From an uncultured Ruegeria sp. (GTDB taxonomy: Bacteria > Pseudomonadota > Alphaproteobacteria > Rhodobacterales > Rhodobacteraceae): 64,000 bases of DNA. Location: positions 62,001 to 126,000 of the forward strand of contig NZ_CANNGO010000012.1 in NCBI RefSeq assembly GCF_947504215.1, written 5' to 3'. Shown here in pieces: positions 36,095 to 45,951 of the stretch. The position numbers and the translations under genes are program-made. The first letter of the stretch is position 1. Each line of letters starts with the position of its first letter. Below the pieces are notes generated by a model. It did not search any database. It saw only the letters and a list, made by a program, of their open reading frames with translations, and was not told where the DNA came from.

Positions 36095-37081
36095 GTGCCA
36101 CGAGAACGTCTGAGTGTTGTTGTAACGCGACGGTTGCCAGAGGCGGTCGAAACCCGGCTAAGCGAGCTTTTTGATGTCCGATTGCGCGACAATGATGCGC
36201 CCATGACGCGTGAAGAATTGGTCGAGGCGGTCAACGAAGCAGATGTATTGGTGCCAACCGTCACGGATTCAATTGACGGAGGTTTGCTGGGACAGGCGGG
36301 CGAAAGGCTACGGTTGATCGCGAATTACGGTGCAGGTGTCGACAACATCGATGTGGCGACAGCCCGCCAGCGCGGAATTCTGGTGTCGAATACACCCGGT
36401 GTCCTGACAGACGATACTGCCGATATGGCCATGGCCCTTATCCTTGCGGTCACCCGTCGTATTCCCGAAGGTCTGGGCGTGATGCAGCAGGGCGATTGGT
36501 CGGGCTGGGCGCCAACCGCTTTGCTTGGAGGTCGGATCGGCGGGCGACGTTTGGGCATACTTGGTATGGGGCGGATCGGGCAGGCGGTCGCCCGCCGCGC
36601 CAGCGCGTTTGGGATGCAGGTGCATTACCACAATCGCCGTCGTTTACGCCCCGAGATCGAGCGGGAGCTGGAAGCCACACATTGGGAAAGCCTCGATCAG
36701 ATGGTGGCCCGGATGGATGTGATATCGGTCAATTGCCCCTCGACCCCTTCGACCTTCCACCTGATGAACGCGCGCCGATTGAAGCTGATGAAGCCATCGG
36801 CGGTGATCGTGAATACCTCACGCGGCGAAGTCGTCGACGAAAACGCCCTGACCCGAATGATCCGATCCGGTGATATCGCAGGGGCGGGCTTGGATGTTTA
36901 TGAGCACGGCACCGATGTGAACCCGCGGCTGCGACAATTACCGAACGTGGTTTTGCTGCCTCATATGGGGTCTGCCACTTTGGAGGGGCGGATCGAAATG
37001 GGTGAGAAGGTTATCATCAACATCAAAACCTTCGAAGATGGGCACCGTCCACCGGATCAGGTCGTGCCCGCCATGCTGTAA
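36095..37081 (+). CDS. D-2-hydroxyacid dehydrogenase (glyoxylate/hydroxypyruvate reductase-like)
   Basis: This dehydrogenase has 328 residues from the GTG at 36095, chosen because GGGAGG lies 6 nt upstream and PRERLSVVVTRRLPEAVE is a normal family N-terminus. The NAD motif is LGILGMGRIGQAVARRA. The catalytic Arg, Glu and His appear in NTSRGEVVDE, VYEHGTDVNP and LLPHMGSAT. The enzyme likely reduces glyoxylate or hydroxypyruvate. It is divergent from the SH3 gene, and a plus-strand hydrolase pseudogene follows. Confidence 0.9.
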   Translation: MPRERLSVVVTRRLPEAVETRLSELFDVRLRDNDAPMTREELVEAVNEADVLVPTVTDSIDGGLLGQAGERLRLIANYGAGVDNIDVATARQRGILVSNTPGVLTDDTADMAMALILAVTRRIPEGLGVMQQGDWSGWAPTALLGGRIGGRRLGILGMGRIGQAVARRASAFGMQVHYHNRRRLRPEIERELEATHWESLDQMVARMDVISVNCPSTPSTFHLMNARRLKLMKPSAVIVNTSRGEVVDENALTRMIRSGDIAGAGLDVYEHGTDVNPRLRQLPNVVLLPHMGSATLEGRIEMGEKVIINIKTFEDGHRPPDQVVPAML

Positions 37082-37257
37082 CGCAACGGGAAGGAGGCAA
37101 GGTCGGCTGTGCGGACGAAGCTTCCGCTCACTCGACAAGATTCAGTGTCCGGAATGAGTATGGTTTCGGGCCAAGGTGCCAAGCGACGCAGCGTATCGGT
37201 AGACATGGCTTATGACATCAATTCATAACGTCCAAGCCTGATTTGAGGGAGACGCAA

Positions 37258-39012
37258 ATGCGCAAATTGGCGTTGGTTTTTCTTTTGTTGGTCGCAGTTG
37301 CTGCAGGTGGATTGTGGTTTCTAAGGGGCGGCCCCTTGCCATATGTGCCTTCAGATTTGTCTGACCTCTATCAAAACCCAGACAGCCCGGTTCGTGTCAC
37401 CGATGTCAGCGCACTCGAAGAGGCGATTGTGATCGACGCGACGTGCCAGTTGTCGTTCGTGATGGCACACGCCTATCGGCCAATGTCTTCCGACCCATAT
37501 CATCTGGTCCATTCCCCGTCGTGATGATGCTGACGGCCTATCACAAGGACGAAGGCCCGACTCGCTACCCGGACATTCTACGCAATCATCTGAAGCCGGA
37601 GTTCAATCTTGGTCCGATCGAAGTCAGCACCTGGACGCCATGGGAAGGACCCGATCCGGCGTACTGGGTTCAGCAAGGTTATGCTGTCGTAACGCTTGAC
37701 AGTCGCGGATATGGCAAATCCGAAGGCATTGCCAGTGTGCTGACAATGCAGGACCGGCACGACTTCCACGACGCCATAACATGGGCCGGGACACAAGGCG
37801 TGGAGCAACGGTAACGTCGGGCTGACGGGCGTGTCCTACCTTGCCATCGCCCAATGGGTCGCGGCGAGCGATGCACCCGAACACCTCAAAGCGATCATGC
37901 CGTGGGAAGGTCAAAGCGATAGTTTCCGCGAGGTCCTTTTCCACGGCGGCATTCCCGAGACCGCCTTCACAGCCTTCTGGCTGGACCGCATGCGGTGTAA
38001 AGCAAACGAGTCCAGCCTGCCTCCCAACTTTGCCGTAAATTTTGCAGGCAAACGCCCCATGGTTATGAAATGGTTGCAGCAAAACTTGATGCCACCCTCA
38101 GGCATTTCGCTGACGGACATATCAGTGCCTGCCTTGATCGCCGCCGGTTGGTCGGATCATGGGCTCCATTCGCGCGGTTCGTTCGAGGGTTTCAAGGCAA
38201 TCTCGTCGGAGCAGAAATGGCTTTATACGCATGGACGGTCCAAATGGCCGGTCTACTATAGCGAAGATGCGCGCCGCATTCAGACGGACTTCTTCGATCA
38301 TTTCCTAAAAGGCCTCGACAACGGGTTCGACATGCGCCCGCGGGTTCGGCTGGAGGTACGCGATACTCTTGAAACCTACACGGTGCGAGGCGTGGAAGAT
38401 TGGCCGTTACCGGGGACTGTCTATGCCCCTTATTACCTTAACCCCGAAGATGGAAACCTGCTGCCTGATGCGTTGCGTGACGCTCAGTCAGTCCGATATG
38501 AGGCAACGGAAGGTAGCGCTGAATTCAGGGTGAGATTCGACTCCGAAACGGAAATCACCGGGAATATGAAGCTGCGACTTTGGGTTGAGGCAGATAGCGC
38601 CAGCGACATGGACCTGTTTGTTGCCATCAGAAAATACGATGCAGCCGGTGACGAAGTTACGTTCTACGGTAAGGCTGGTTATACAGGCGCGCCTGTTGCC
38701 CTCGGATGGCTGCGGGTCTCGCGCCGGGCGCTTGATCCGGAACGGTCCACCCCTGCACAACCAGCCCAGTCATTTGAAAGCAGACAAAAGTTGAGTGCCC
38801 GACAAATCGTGCCCGTCGAGATCGAGATTTTGCCCAGCGGCACGAGGTTTTTCCCCGGCGAAACGCTGGAGGTTGCCATCCAAGGGAGGGATCACTTCGA
38901 CCATCCCTCGCTTGGCCACAAGGACACAGTGAACAGCGGCACACACATCATTCACGCTGGCGGATCGTTCGACAGCCACCTGCTTTTGCCGATCATTCCC
39001 AAAAACCTCTGA
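37258..39012 (+). pseudogene. CocE/NonD-family hydrolase with two frameshifts
   Basis: This is an X-Pro dipeptidyl-peptidase/cocaine-esterase type hydrolase. The N-terminal part (MRKLALVFLLLVAVAAGG, a signal or membrane anchor) is in one frame to about 37435. The middle (VVVRDGTRLSANVFRP to AITWAGTQ) is in another frame. The rest (NVGLTGVSYLAIAQWV, with the nucleophile Ser, to the C-terminal jelly-roll) is back in the first frame. The pattern is a missing base near 37436 and an extra base near 37804. Stops follow each shift, so no full protein is made unless these are sequencing errors. Confidence 0.82.
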
Positions 39013-40122
39013 AGCCCCCACGGCTCTCAATTGTTTGTCGCTTTAGAAGCGTTTTTAGCTGACCTGCAAAGCGGCCATTATGGCAAAGTGCAGCATCCGG
39101 GAATATGGGCTCGAAACAGACGTTCTCCGCGCGCAGGATCAATGACTGCTATCCGGCGACTAAAGTAATGGTCCGTTTGATCCGCAGGGGAGCTGACCAC
39201 TCAACCAGAGATCGCTTCACATAACACCCCATTCGCCGATGTTAGCTGTTCGTTATGGAGAAGCGATTCAGCCAAAAGTTGTCTGCGCGTGCCTCTGTGT
39301 CGGGAAACACGCGCAGACTTTCGAGAAACCTGCCGGGCGTCTGCCCCGGCATGATGGGCTCCGACGGGTTCGCCGGGGGCGAGGCAATGCTATTCGACAA
39401 GCCACAGCCGGTGTCTTAATACTCGCAAGGTCAGTTGATGAATCATTTGCGCCGAATTTTCCATTTTTCGTCAACGTAAAGAGTCAATTCTTACAAATGT
39501 TTAAGCTTTCTGAAAGGCTGGTTAAAACTCTTAGCACTCTACGGACCACTTAGTCGTTTGGTAACGAGGCGAAGGTCTGATGCTGAGTTCTGTTTTACCC
39601 GTTTTGGCTGGCGTTCTTTTCGAACTCGGACATTTGTGGCCCGCATTCCTTATGGGTCCGGAAAGTGTATTGCCTCTTTCAACCAACACTGCGCAATACT
39701 TGGCCCCTGCCTGCGTTGTCGCGTTGAAATTTTTGCACAGAGGCCAGAATAGCTCCCGAGACCCAAGCGCAACAGTTTTGAAAGTTACATCAGAACCCAA
39801 GTGTCTTCCCCATCAAAGGAAAAGCGATCTCCCTTGTTTGGATGACAGATTGGTTGATCAGGTGTTTCTTCATGCCCAAGCAGTTCGAAACAAGTGTCAC
39901 CCAGTTCGACGTTCTACTTCCACGATCACAACGAGAATTGGATTGTAAATGTCGAGACCCAAAGATGAGGCCACCTCTGTGCTGGCCAGATTTAACGAGA
40001 GATTTGGCCTAGTTCAAAGGCACGTAATCACCATTCCACCCGCAAACAACAGAGCCGGCCCAGACAATCAAGCGTCTGGTGTGGTTCAGACTAACAATTC
40101 CAAGGCCAAAAAGGAGCCAAAC
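39013..40122. other. long stretch without a convincing gene
   Basis: In these 1110 bases I see no supported gene. A 24-base segment at 39376-39399 recurs with one mismatch at 47885-47908, and the surrounding sequence resembles decayed dispersed repeats. Sequence just before 40123 belongs to the leader of the next gene. Confidence 0.5.
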
Positions 40123-40476
40123 ATGTCGTTGGACATTTCCAAACTAAGTGAAATCAAAGGTCTTCTGGGGGCTTGCCTCGTAGACAGTGATACTGGCCTT
40201 ACTCTGGGTACAGAGGGCGGTTCCAAGTTTGATCTTGATACTGCAGGGGCAGCGAATGTTGAAGTCGTCCGTGCCAAACTTCAGGCAATTGAAGCTTTGA
40301 AACTTAACGATACCATCGAAGACATTCTGATCACGCTTGGCAAACAGTTTCATCTGGTTCGTCCGCTGGACAAAAACCCAAACATTTTTGTGTATGTCGC
40401 GTTGGACAAGAAGACCGCCAATCTGGGTCTCGCCCGCTTACAAGTAAAAGCTGTTGAAGAAACGCTCAGCCTCTAG
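40123..40476 (+). CDS. roadblock/LC7-like small protein
   Basis: This 117-residue protein starts at ATG 40123 with AAGGAG 7 nt upstream; a longer in-frame start lacks such support. KLSEIKGLLGACLVDSDTGLTL, the central acidic helix and ITLGKQFHLVRPLDKNPNIFVYVALDKKTANLGLARLQV fit the roadblock/LC7 fold, which acts as a dimer with small GTPases or signalling partners. It sits 111 bp before the response-regulator gene, so it may be a new input or output partner of this two-component set. Confidence 0.7.
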   Translation: MSLDISKLSEIKGLLGACLVDSDTGLTLGTEGGSKFDLDTAGAANVEVVRAKLQAIEALKLNDTIEDILITLGKQFHLVRPLDKNPNIFVYVALDKKTANLGLARLQVKAVEETLSL

Positions 40477-40587
40477 TCTGCAACGAAATGCCAAATGGAC
40501 TTCGCCATCCCGTTATGGCTGAGTTCAGTTAACCCCGCATTGGTAACTGCGATAAACGAATCCAACGGTAAAGTCGGAGGTCTTGAA

Positions 40588-41265
40588 ATGAAAATACTCG
40601 TCGCAGAAGACGACAAAAAGACCGCCGATTTTGTCAATTCCGGGCTGAGATCGAACGGTTTTGGTGTGGAGTGGTATGATGATGGTCGAGATGCGCTCTC
40701 ATATTGTTTGTACAACGAATGTGACGCCATAGTCTTAGACCGTATGTTGCCTGGAATGGATGGTCTCGCTGTTCTCAAGGCCCTGAGGGCCGCGAAGAAA
40801 CAGACCCCAGTTTTGTTCCTCACATCAATAGGCGACGTTCAGGACAGAGTTGAGGGTTTGACCGAAGGTGCGGATGACTACCTGGTTAAGCCTTTTCATT
40901 TTTCAGAACTTCTGGCGCGCCTAAACAGCATTATCAGACGACAGCCGACCAGCATTGCCTCAACTGAGCTTCACGTCCACGATCTAACGATGGATCTGCT
41001 CAGCAGGGTGGTGAAAAGGCAAGACGTTACAATAGACTTGTTGCCTCGTGAGTTTGCGCTGTTGGAAGTTTTGATGCGAAATGCCGGGCGGATCGTGACA
41101 CGCAACATGCTTTTGGAGCAAGTCTGGGATTACAACTTTGATCCAAATTCGACCGTGATCGAGACGTATATTAGTCGCTTGAGGTCGAAGATCGACAAAC
41201 CCTTCGAGACACCACTTTTGCACACGTCTCGAAACCTTGGATACAGCCTTCATGGGCCGCTTTAG
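40588..41265 (+). CDS. OmpR-family response regulator
   Basis: This 226-residue regulator has an intact receiver (acidic pair Asp8-Asp9, phospho-acceptor Asp51 in IVLDRMLPGMDG, Thr in LFLTS, Lys in LVKPF) and a C-terminal OmpR winged helix (LPREFALLEVLMRNAGRIVTRNMLLEQVWD). GGAGG is 7 nt before the ATG at 40588. It overlaps by 14 nt a kinase gene whose phospho-His is missing. Its phosphate may therefore come from the second kinase at 43599 or from another donor. Confidence 0.93.
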   Translation: MKILVAEDDKKTADFVNSGLRSNGFGVEWYDDGRDALSYCLYNECDAIVLDRMLPGMDGLAVLKALRAAKKQTPVLFLTSIGDVQDRVEGLTEGADDYLVKPFHFSELLARLNSIIRRQPTSIASTELHVHDLTMDLLSRVVKRQDVTIDLLPREFALLEVLMRNAGRIVTRNMLLEQVWDYNFDPNSTVIETYISRLRSKIDKPFETPLLHTSRNLGYSLHGPL

Positions 41266-42622
41266 CATTCTCTCAGGAGTCCCGTTCCGATCGGCTTGTT
41301 TCGCGGCATTGATAGTCTGGATCATAACTGCTGTGTTTGGCTATGCTGCCTACTTAGCGCTTACAGACAGGCTTCGCAGTGATCTCCAGCAACAAATCCT
41401 CGATGAAGAGCTCCTGCTTCATGAGATTTTACTGGACGGCGACTCAGAAGCAGTTCAGCGAGCAATTGAACATTTGAATAGTCCCATTCGAACTGGGCTT
41501 CACGTAGTCGCGCTGTTCGATCAGAACGGTTCAGCACTTGCTGGATCAGTTGCGAAAACGCCCGATACGATAGGTTGGCACGAAGTCGATCCGGATTTTT
41601 TGCAAATCGGTGGGACTGCTCCTGTCTATCTTCTCCATGTATCAGAGTATCTTGGGTATCGCACGGTGGTCGCCCGCAGCCTGACAACACTTAATCAGGC
41701 TTTGACAACGCTTTGGGAAGGGTTGTTGCTGCTGACGCTTTCGACAACTGCCGCTGTCCTGGGTCTTGGCTATTACTTCAGCGCTCAAGACCAACGAAAA
41801 CTTCAATGGATTGAGCGAACCCTCGACCAGGCCTTTCAAGAAGATATCAGTCTTCGTCTTCCCGTGTCAGATACAAGCGACCTATGCGATCGAATTTGCC
41901 ATATGATCAACCGACGTCTCGACTGGATTTCGAGCTCACTCAACTGTGCTCAATCCACTGCGGTCACAATTGCCCGCGATTTGAGGAGCCCTTTGACGAA
42001 CGGGTTCACGGCTTTACAAAAGGTATATAGCGAAGTTGAGTATGATGGTGACCCGCGACCAAGCCTCGACGATTTAGAGAAAAACCTTAAGCGCATCAGA
42101 ACCGTCTTCGACACAATACTCAGAGTATCTCAGATCGAGGCAGGCGGGCATGAGATAAACTTCCAAACCGTCAATTTGAGTGCACTCGTTGAGAATATGG
42201 CAGAGGCGTTTCACCCGGTTGCCGTCGAAGCAGGTAACCACATCACCGCTGACTACAACGCTGACACGATTTTGATACGAGGCGACGAAAACATGCTGAA
42301 GCGGCTGCTCGTCAATCTTGTGAACAATTCACTCCGGTTTTGCCCTTCTGGATGTTGGATCAGGATTTCCCTAACGGCTACGACTGAAGCGATACAGCTG
42401 GTTGTCGAAGACGACGGACCGGGGGTTCCGGATCCACAAATCAGCAAGATTTTTGACGCGTTTTTCCGAGCTGACCACCCAAAAAACGACGCCGGAAATG
42501 GACTTGGCCTATCGCTTGTTAAGGCCATCGCAATGCGGCATGGCGCACTTATCACCGCAGAAAACAACAAACCGGGCCTGCGGGTATGTGTGAGCTTTGG
42601 GAAGCCTCCCATTGCGGCCTGA
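41252..42622 (+). CDS. histidine-kinase-like protein lacking the H-box His
   Basis: This 456-residue membrane sensor has a first helix (FAALIVWIITAVFGYAAYLAL), a periplasmic domain to about residue 150, a second helix, HAMP, a dimerisation domain and an ATP-binding domain. The H-box reads TIARDLRSPLT: residue 242, normally His, is Arg (codon CGC at 41975, one base from CAC). The N-box NLVNNSLRF, DDGPGVPD and GNGLGLSLVKAIA are intact. It may therefore bind ATP but cannot accept phosphate on this His. It could be a pseudokinase that pairs with the paralogue at 43599, or a decaying gene. Confidence 0.85.
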   Translation: MGRFSILSGVPFRSACFAALIVWIITAVFGYAAYLALTDRLRSDLQQQILDEELLLHEILLDGDSEAVQRAIEHLNSPIRTGLHVVALFDQNGSALAGSVAKTPDTIGWHEVDPDFLQIGGTAPVYLLHVSEYLGYRTVVARSLTTLNQALTTLWEGLLLLTLSTTAAVLGLGYYFSAQDQRKLQWIERTLDQAFQEDISLRLPVSDTSDLCDRICHMINRRLDWISSSLNCAQSTAVTIARDLRSPLTNGFTALQKVYSEVEYDGDPRPSLDDLEKNLKRIRTVFDTILRVSQIEAGGHEINFQTVNLSALVENMAEAFHPVAVEAGNHITADYNADTILIRGDENMLKRLLVNLVNNSLRFCPSGCWIRISLTATTEAIQLVVEDDGPGVPDPQISKIFDAFFRADHPKNDAGNGLGLSLVKAIAMRHGALITAENNKPGLRVCVSFGKPPIAA

Positions 42623-42712
42623 ACACAAGCAGATGATTTGTGCAGCTCAGGATTCTAACCATCACCTGGACCACTCAAACCTGAAAGCTCAACCTCTTTG
42701 ATCGGAAACACA

Positions 42713-43039
42713 ATGATGAAAAATGCAATATTCCTAGTGGCACTCTTGCCTGCGAGTGCGGCGACTGCGGGCGAGACAGTATTCCAATGCACGTCAGAAA
42801 CAAACGGAGAAGTAGTTCAGGTTTTTCAGGATACCGACCTCTCAGAAGCGCGACTGATAGTGCAGGATACAGAAGGCATAGCCTCCGTCGCACACGGCCT
42901 GGACGGCGTAACATTTATCCACATCAAGCCCGACGAAGTCTGGACGTTGGTGCTCCACTTTCCAACCATGACCTATGAGTTGTCCACTCATGGTGCCACA
43001 CCAATCGAAGATCATGGACACTGCACAAAGGGTGGATGA
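42713..43039 (+). CDS. small exported protein between two kinases
   Basis: This protein of about 108 residues has a signal peptide (MMKNAIFLVALLPASAATAG). The mature part has two Cys (TVFQCTSETN and DHGHCTKGG) that could form a disulfide, and a strand-rich middle (VVQVFQDTDLSEARLIVQDTEG). I do not recognise a family. Its position between two sensor kinases with related periplasmic domains suggests an accessory sensing protein, but that is inference. ATG at 42713 or 42716 is preferred over an upstream TTG. Confidence 0.6.
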   Translation: MMKNAIFLVALLPASAATAGETVFQCTSETNGEVVQVFQDTDLSEARLIVQDTEGIASVAHGLDGVTFIHIKPDEVWTLVLHFPTMTYELSTHGATPIEDHGHCTKGG

Positions 43040-43598
43040 TCAATGCAAATCACTCGGTGTTCGCGGGTAGATCGCAAAACCCTTTCAAAAACGTAAGGAT
43101 GGTGAAAACCCGCTGGCAAGATCACGTTGCAGAAGATGACGTCAGGTTCGGAACTGAAGCCGAATACTCGACTGAGGAAGCACTCGTACCCCTTTTTTGG
43201 GTATTACCGGTGCCGTGAAGACACGGACCACTCACTCATAAGCAAGCTTCTCTCAGTCAAAGCAGCGCGCCCTTCCTCCCCCTCGGAAGGGCGCGTTGTA
43301 AGTTCACTTAATCCTGCTTTCTGTTGCTTCCTAATACCGGCCGTGAACTTCTTGTGCGTTGGCTGTCAAAAGTGGCTCGCTGTGCACAATCAAGTGCAGC
43401 TTGTATGAACGTCAAAGCACTGACTCTACTGAACTTCGCTGGGCCCGCATCGCCAGTGTTGCAACACTTTCGGCCAAATTCCCCATTCTTCAACTGAAAA
43501 TGCAGCTAAAACCCTCAGATCACATACTTGATCCGCCAGAACAGGTTCGTCGTTAGCCGAACAACATGGTGACGACACAAAAACTGGACTAAAGAAGA
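43040..43598. other. intergenic stretch with GC hairpin
   Basis: No gene is seen in this stretch between the periplasmic-protein gene and the second kinase. It holds the hairpin at 43266-43295 listed separately; a 60-residue frame at 43036 is not convincing. Confidence 0.5.
43266..43295 (+). terminator. strong hairpin, terminator-like
   Basis: CGCGCCCTTCC and GGAAGGGCGCG form a perfect 11-bp stem with an 8-nt loop. It is not followed by a clear T-run, so a Rho-independent role is uncertain. Confidence 0.5.
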
Positions 43599-44969
43599 AT
43601 GAAACGCTCAAACATTGTTTCTGGAGCAGCCTTTACTACCGCGTTGTATGCTGCGGTGGTCATACTTCTTTCGGTTGCAGCATTGGCGTTTTTGACATTT
43701 GAAAGAATTCGTGGCGACTTGCAGCGTGAAATGGACTCGTTGTTAATCGACGAAATGCGTTTCATTCAAGAAATTCTGGACGACAACGACAACGACAACG
43801 ATTCCGATGTAGTACAAGCGATTGATGACGCGACACTCTGGTTGCCGTTCGACACGAGTTTGATTGGTTTGTTCGATAACCAAGGGAAGCGTCTGGCTGG
43901 AAACATCGACGAATACCCATCCTTTCGAGGCTGGGGAGAAATCGAAGATGATGGCATTAACCTAGGCGGTGAAAAACGTATCCATCGTGTAAACGTGCAA
44001 ACCTACCGTGGCTTCGTAATAGTGGTTGGTCGCGATCTTGCATTTGTAACAAGCACACTTCGATCGTTGGCTTGGTCTTTGGTTGCAATCGGATTAGGAG
44101 CAACGCTGTGCACTCTGTTGGTTGGCTACATCTCCAGCGTAAGAACATATCGCAAACTTGATCAAATGGCGAAGACGCTCAACAAGGTCTCAAGAGGGGA
44201 AGTCAAAGCGAGGCTTCCGGTCGGCAAGAACAATGATCAGATAGACCGGGTTTCAAGGTTAATGAACAGCCATCTCGACAACCTGACTGCTTTGATGTCA
44301 ACGACGCGATCAGCCGCTGCGGCCATTGCGCATGATCTGAAGAACCCGCTCACCCATGCTTACATCACACTTCAGCAAGCGAAGGATTCACTGCAATCGG
44401 ACGGTCAATCTGTCGAAGCTATTGACCAAATTCAATCTGAACTTGATCGTCTCAAATGGACCTTTGAAACAGTTTTGCGGATCAATCGCATCGAAGAAGG
44501 CAACAGTTCAAAAGCGTTCAGCTATCTGGATTTGAATAGACTGGGTCAAGAAGCTGTTGAGAACATGATCCCGCTAGCGGAAGTGAAGGCACAAAGCCTT
44601 AGTTTTGTGGAGAACCAATCAGGGCGTACACTAATCGAAGGCGATGAGGGTATGCTGAAACAGCTCTGCGCAAACCTTTTGCAGAACTCAATTGATCATT
44701 GTCCAGAGCATTCCAAGGTTCTGCTGACCGTTGAACAAGAAGAAAGCACCGTTACGCTCTCGGTTGTCGACAATGGCCCTGGCGTTCCCGAAAACACACT
44801 AGGTAAGCTTTTTGTTCCTTTCTATAAACTAGAAAGTGAACGGAACAGTGTTGGGAATGGTTTGGGATTGGCGCTAGTGAAAGCTATTGCAGACCACCAT
44901 TCATCGCTCTTAACAGCCACAAACAATTCACCTGGGTTGGCGGTCTCAGTTCAGTTCGACGCTGCTTAG
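43599..44969 (+). CDS. sensor histidine kinase
   Basis: This 456-residue kinase is a paralogue of the one at 41252 and has all its boxes: His245 in AAAIAHDLKNPLTHA, N-box ANLLQNSIDH, VVDNGPGVPEN and VGNGLGLALVKAI. Two membrane helices flank a periplasmic domain that contains the acidic run DDNDNDNDSD near residue 62, encoded by three GACAAC repeats. It has no response regulator next to it, while the regulator at 40588 has only a His-less kinase. A cross-partnership is therefore likely. Confidence 0.9.
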   Translation: MKRSNIVSGAAFTTALYAAVVILLSVAALAFLTFERIRGDLQREMDSLLIDEMRFIQEILDDNDNDNDSDVVQAIDDATLWLPFDTSLIGLFDNQGKRLAGNIDEYPSFRGWGEIEDDGINLGGEKRIHRVNVQTYRGFVIVVGRDLAFVTSTLRSLAWSLVAIGLGATLCTLLVGYISSVRTYRKLDQMAKTLNKVSRGEVKARLPVGKNNDQIDRVSRLMNSHLDNLTALMSTTRSAAAAIAHDLKNPLTHAYITLQQAKDSLQSDGQSVEAIDQIQSELDRLKWTFETVLRINRIEEGNSSKAFSYLDLNRLGQEAVENMIPLAEVKAQSLSFVENQSGRTLIEGDEGMLKQLCANLLQNSIDHCPEHSKVLLTVEQEESTVTLSVVDNGPGVPENTLGKLFVPFYKLESERNSVGNGLGLALVKAIADHHSSLLTATNNSPGLAVSVQFDAA

Positions 44970-45346
44970 TGAGCCTCCAATATTGAGCGGGTTCATCGTT
45001 GTGTTTTGGAAGCGGAGGATCATAGAAGGCCTTCACACGACCGAATTCGGAAGAAATTACTTCGAAGTAACGGCAATTCAAAGTGACTTATACGCAGTTC
45101 GCCAGGGGGGCTAATCGCCGCCACATTTCCAAAAGGAAAGCGACCGGCCGACATAGGGTAGGATGTCGTTAGCTATCTATTTTGACCGGCGAACAATTTG
45201 CGTTTTTTTCCAGAACTTCCGTCTTGTCACACTCGATGGTTGATGATGGGTGGAGTGACGGCGCTTTTAAGGCGGCAAAAGCAAGGCGGCTGAAACAGCA
45301 CTCTTAAAGGAAGCAGGCGTCACCGCACACTTTCGGGCAAACAGGC
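44970..45346. other. intergenic stretch, nothing distinct
   Basis: I see no gene, clear repeat or terminator in these bases between the kinase and the convergent DUF5519-like gene. Confidence 0.5.
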
Positions 45347-45886
45347 TTAACCCAAGGTGTTGCCGGTGATGAAGGTGTACGAACTTTCCACCAGATCGAT
45401 GACGACATCCAGCTCTTCTGGTGTGGTCGGAGTATAGATCATGACAAAGCCACTCCATCCGGGACGTTGATTGGCCCAAGGGTGTCCTACGGCCCAGCCA
45501 GCCTCAATTGCCCGTCGCGCCATTGCGGGGTGCAGCGAAGCGTGCAAGCTGCCATCAGGATGCATATGCGCAAACTCAAACCCACCAACGATAGAGCTCG
45601 GTTGGGACAACAACATGTCGCGATCAAGCTGAAAACCAATTGCGCCAGGAAGCGATATGCGTGTCGGGCCAAGTGTGACCCCGGGGAATTGCGCAACACG
45701 CTCCAGCAATAGCTGGGCCAAATCGGCATCGATTTCGACACCAATCTGAGTATGCGGTACGCCGCTTGTCGTTTCAGGACGGGGTGAGGTGCGCTCCGGC
45801 AAGAAGCGCTCTTGTGCGGATGCCAAGGGGCACATCAATGCCACCGCCGTTGCAGCAACCGCCAATGTTCTCAAAAACACATTCAT
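45347..45886 (-). CDS. exported DUF5519 (luciferase-domain-like) protein
   Basis: This protein of about 179 residues has a signal peptide (MNVFLRTLAVAATAVALMCPLASAQ, the ATG at 45886; 45898 is also possible). The rest follows the DUF5519 pattern: GFEFAHMHPDGSLHASLHP and GWAVGHPWANQRPGWSGFVMIYTPT. The family is named from weak likeness to luciferase and no reaction is known. His-rich HMHP suggests a metal or ligand site. It follows the YceI gene on the same strand, so both may answer to the divergent TetR regulator. Confidence 0.72.
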   Translation of the reverse strand: MNVFLRTLAVAATAVALMCPLASAQERFLPERTSPRPETTSGVPHTQIGVEIDADLAQLLLERVAQFPGVTLGPTRISLPGAIGFQLDRDMLLSQPSSIVGGFEFAHMHPDGSLHASLHPAMARRAIEAGWAVGHPWANQRPGWSGFVMIYTPTTPEELDVVIDLVESSYTFITGNTLG

Positions 45887-45951
45887 CGTGTTGACCATCC
45901 GCCAAAATTAAAGAATGAGTGCTCAGTGCAGCATCGGCGCCCTAGCACACA

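Noticed and set aside
39580..39948. 122-codon plus-strand frame
   Set aside because: There is no ribosome-binding site or domain, and it lies in decayed sequence.
43036..43218. 60-codon frame overlapping the exported protein stop
   Set aside because: It has an ATGA overlap but no family resemblance and no sign of function. It is probably chance.
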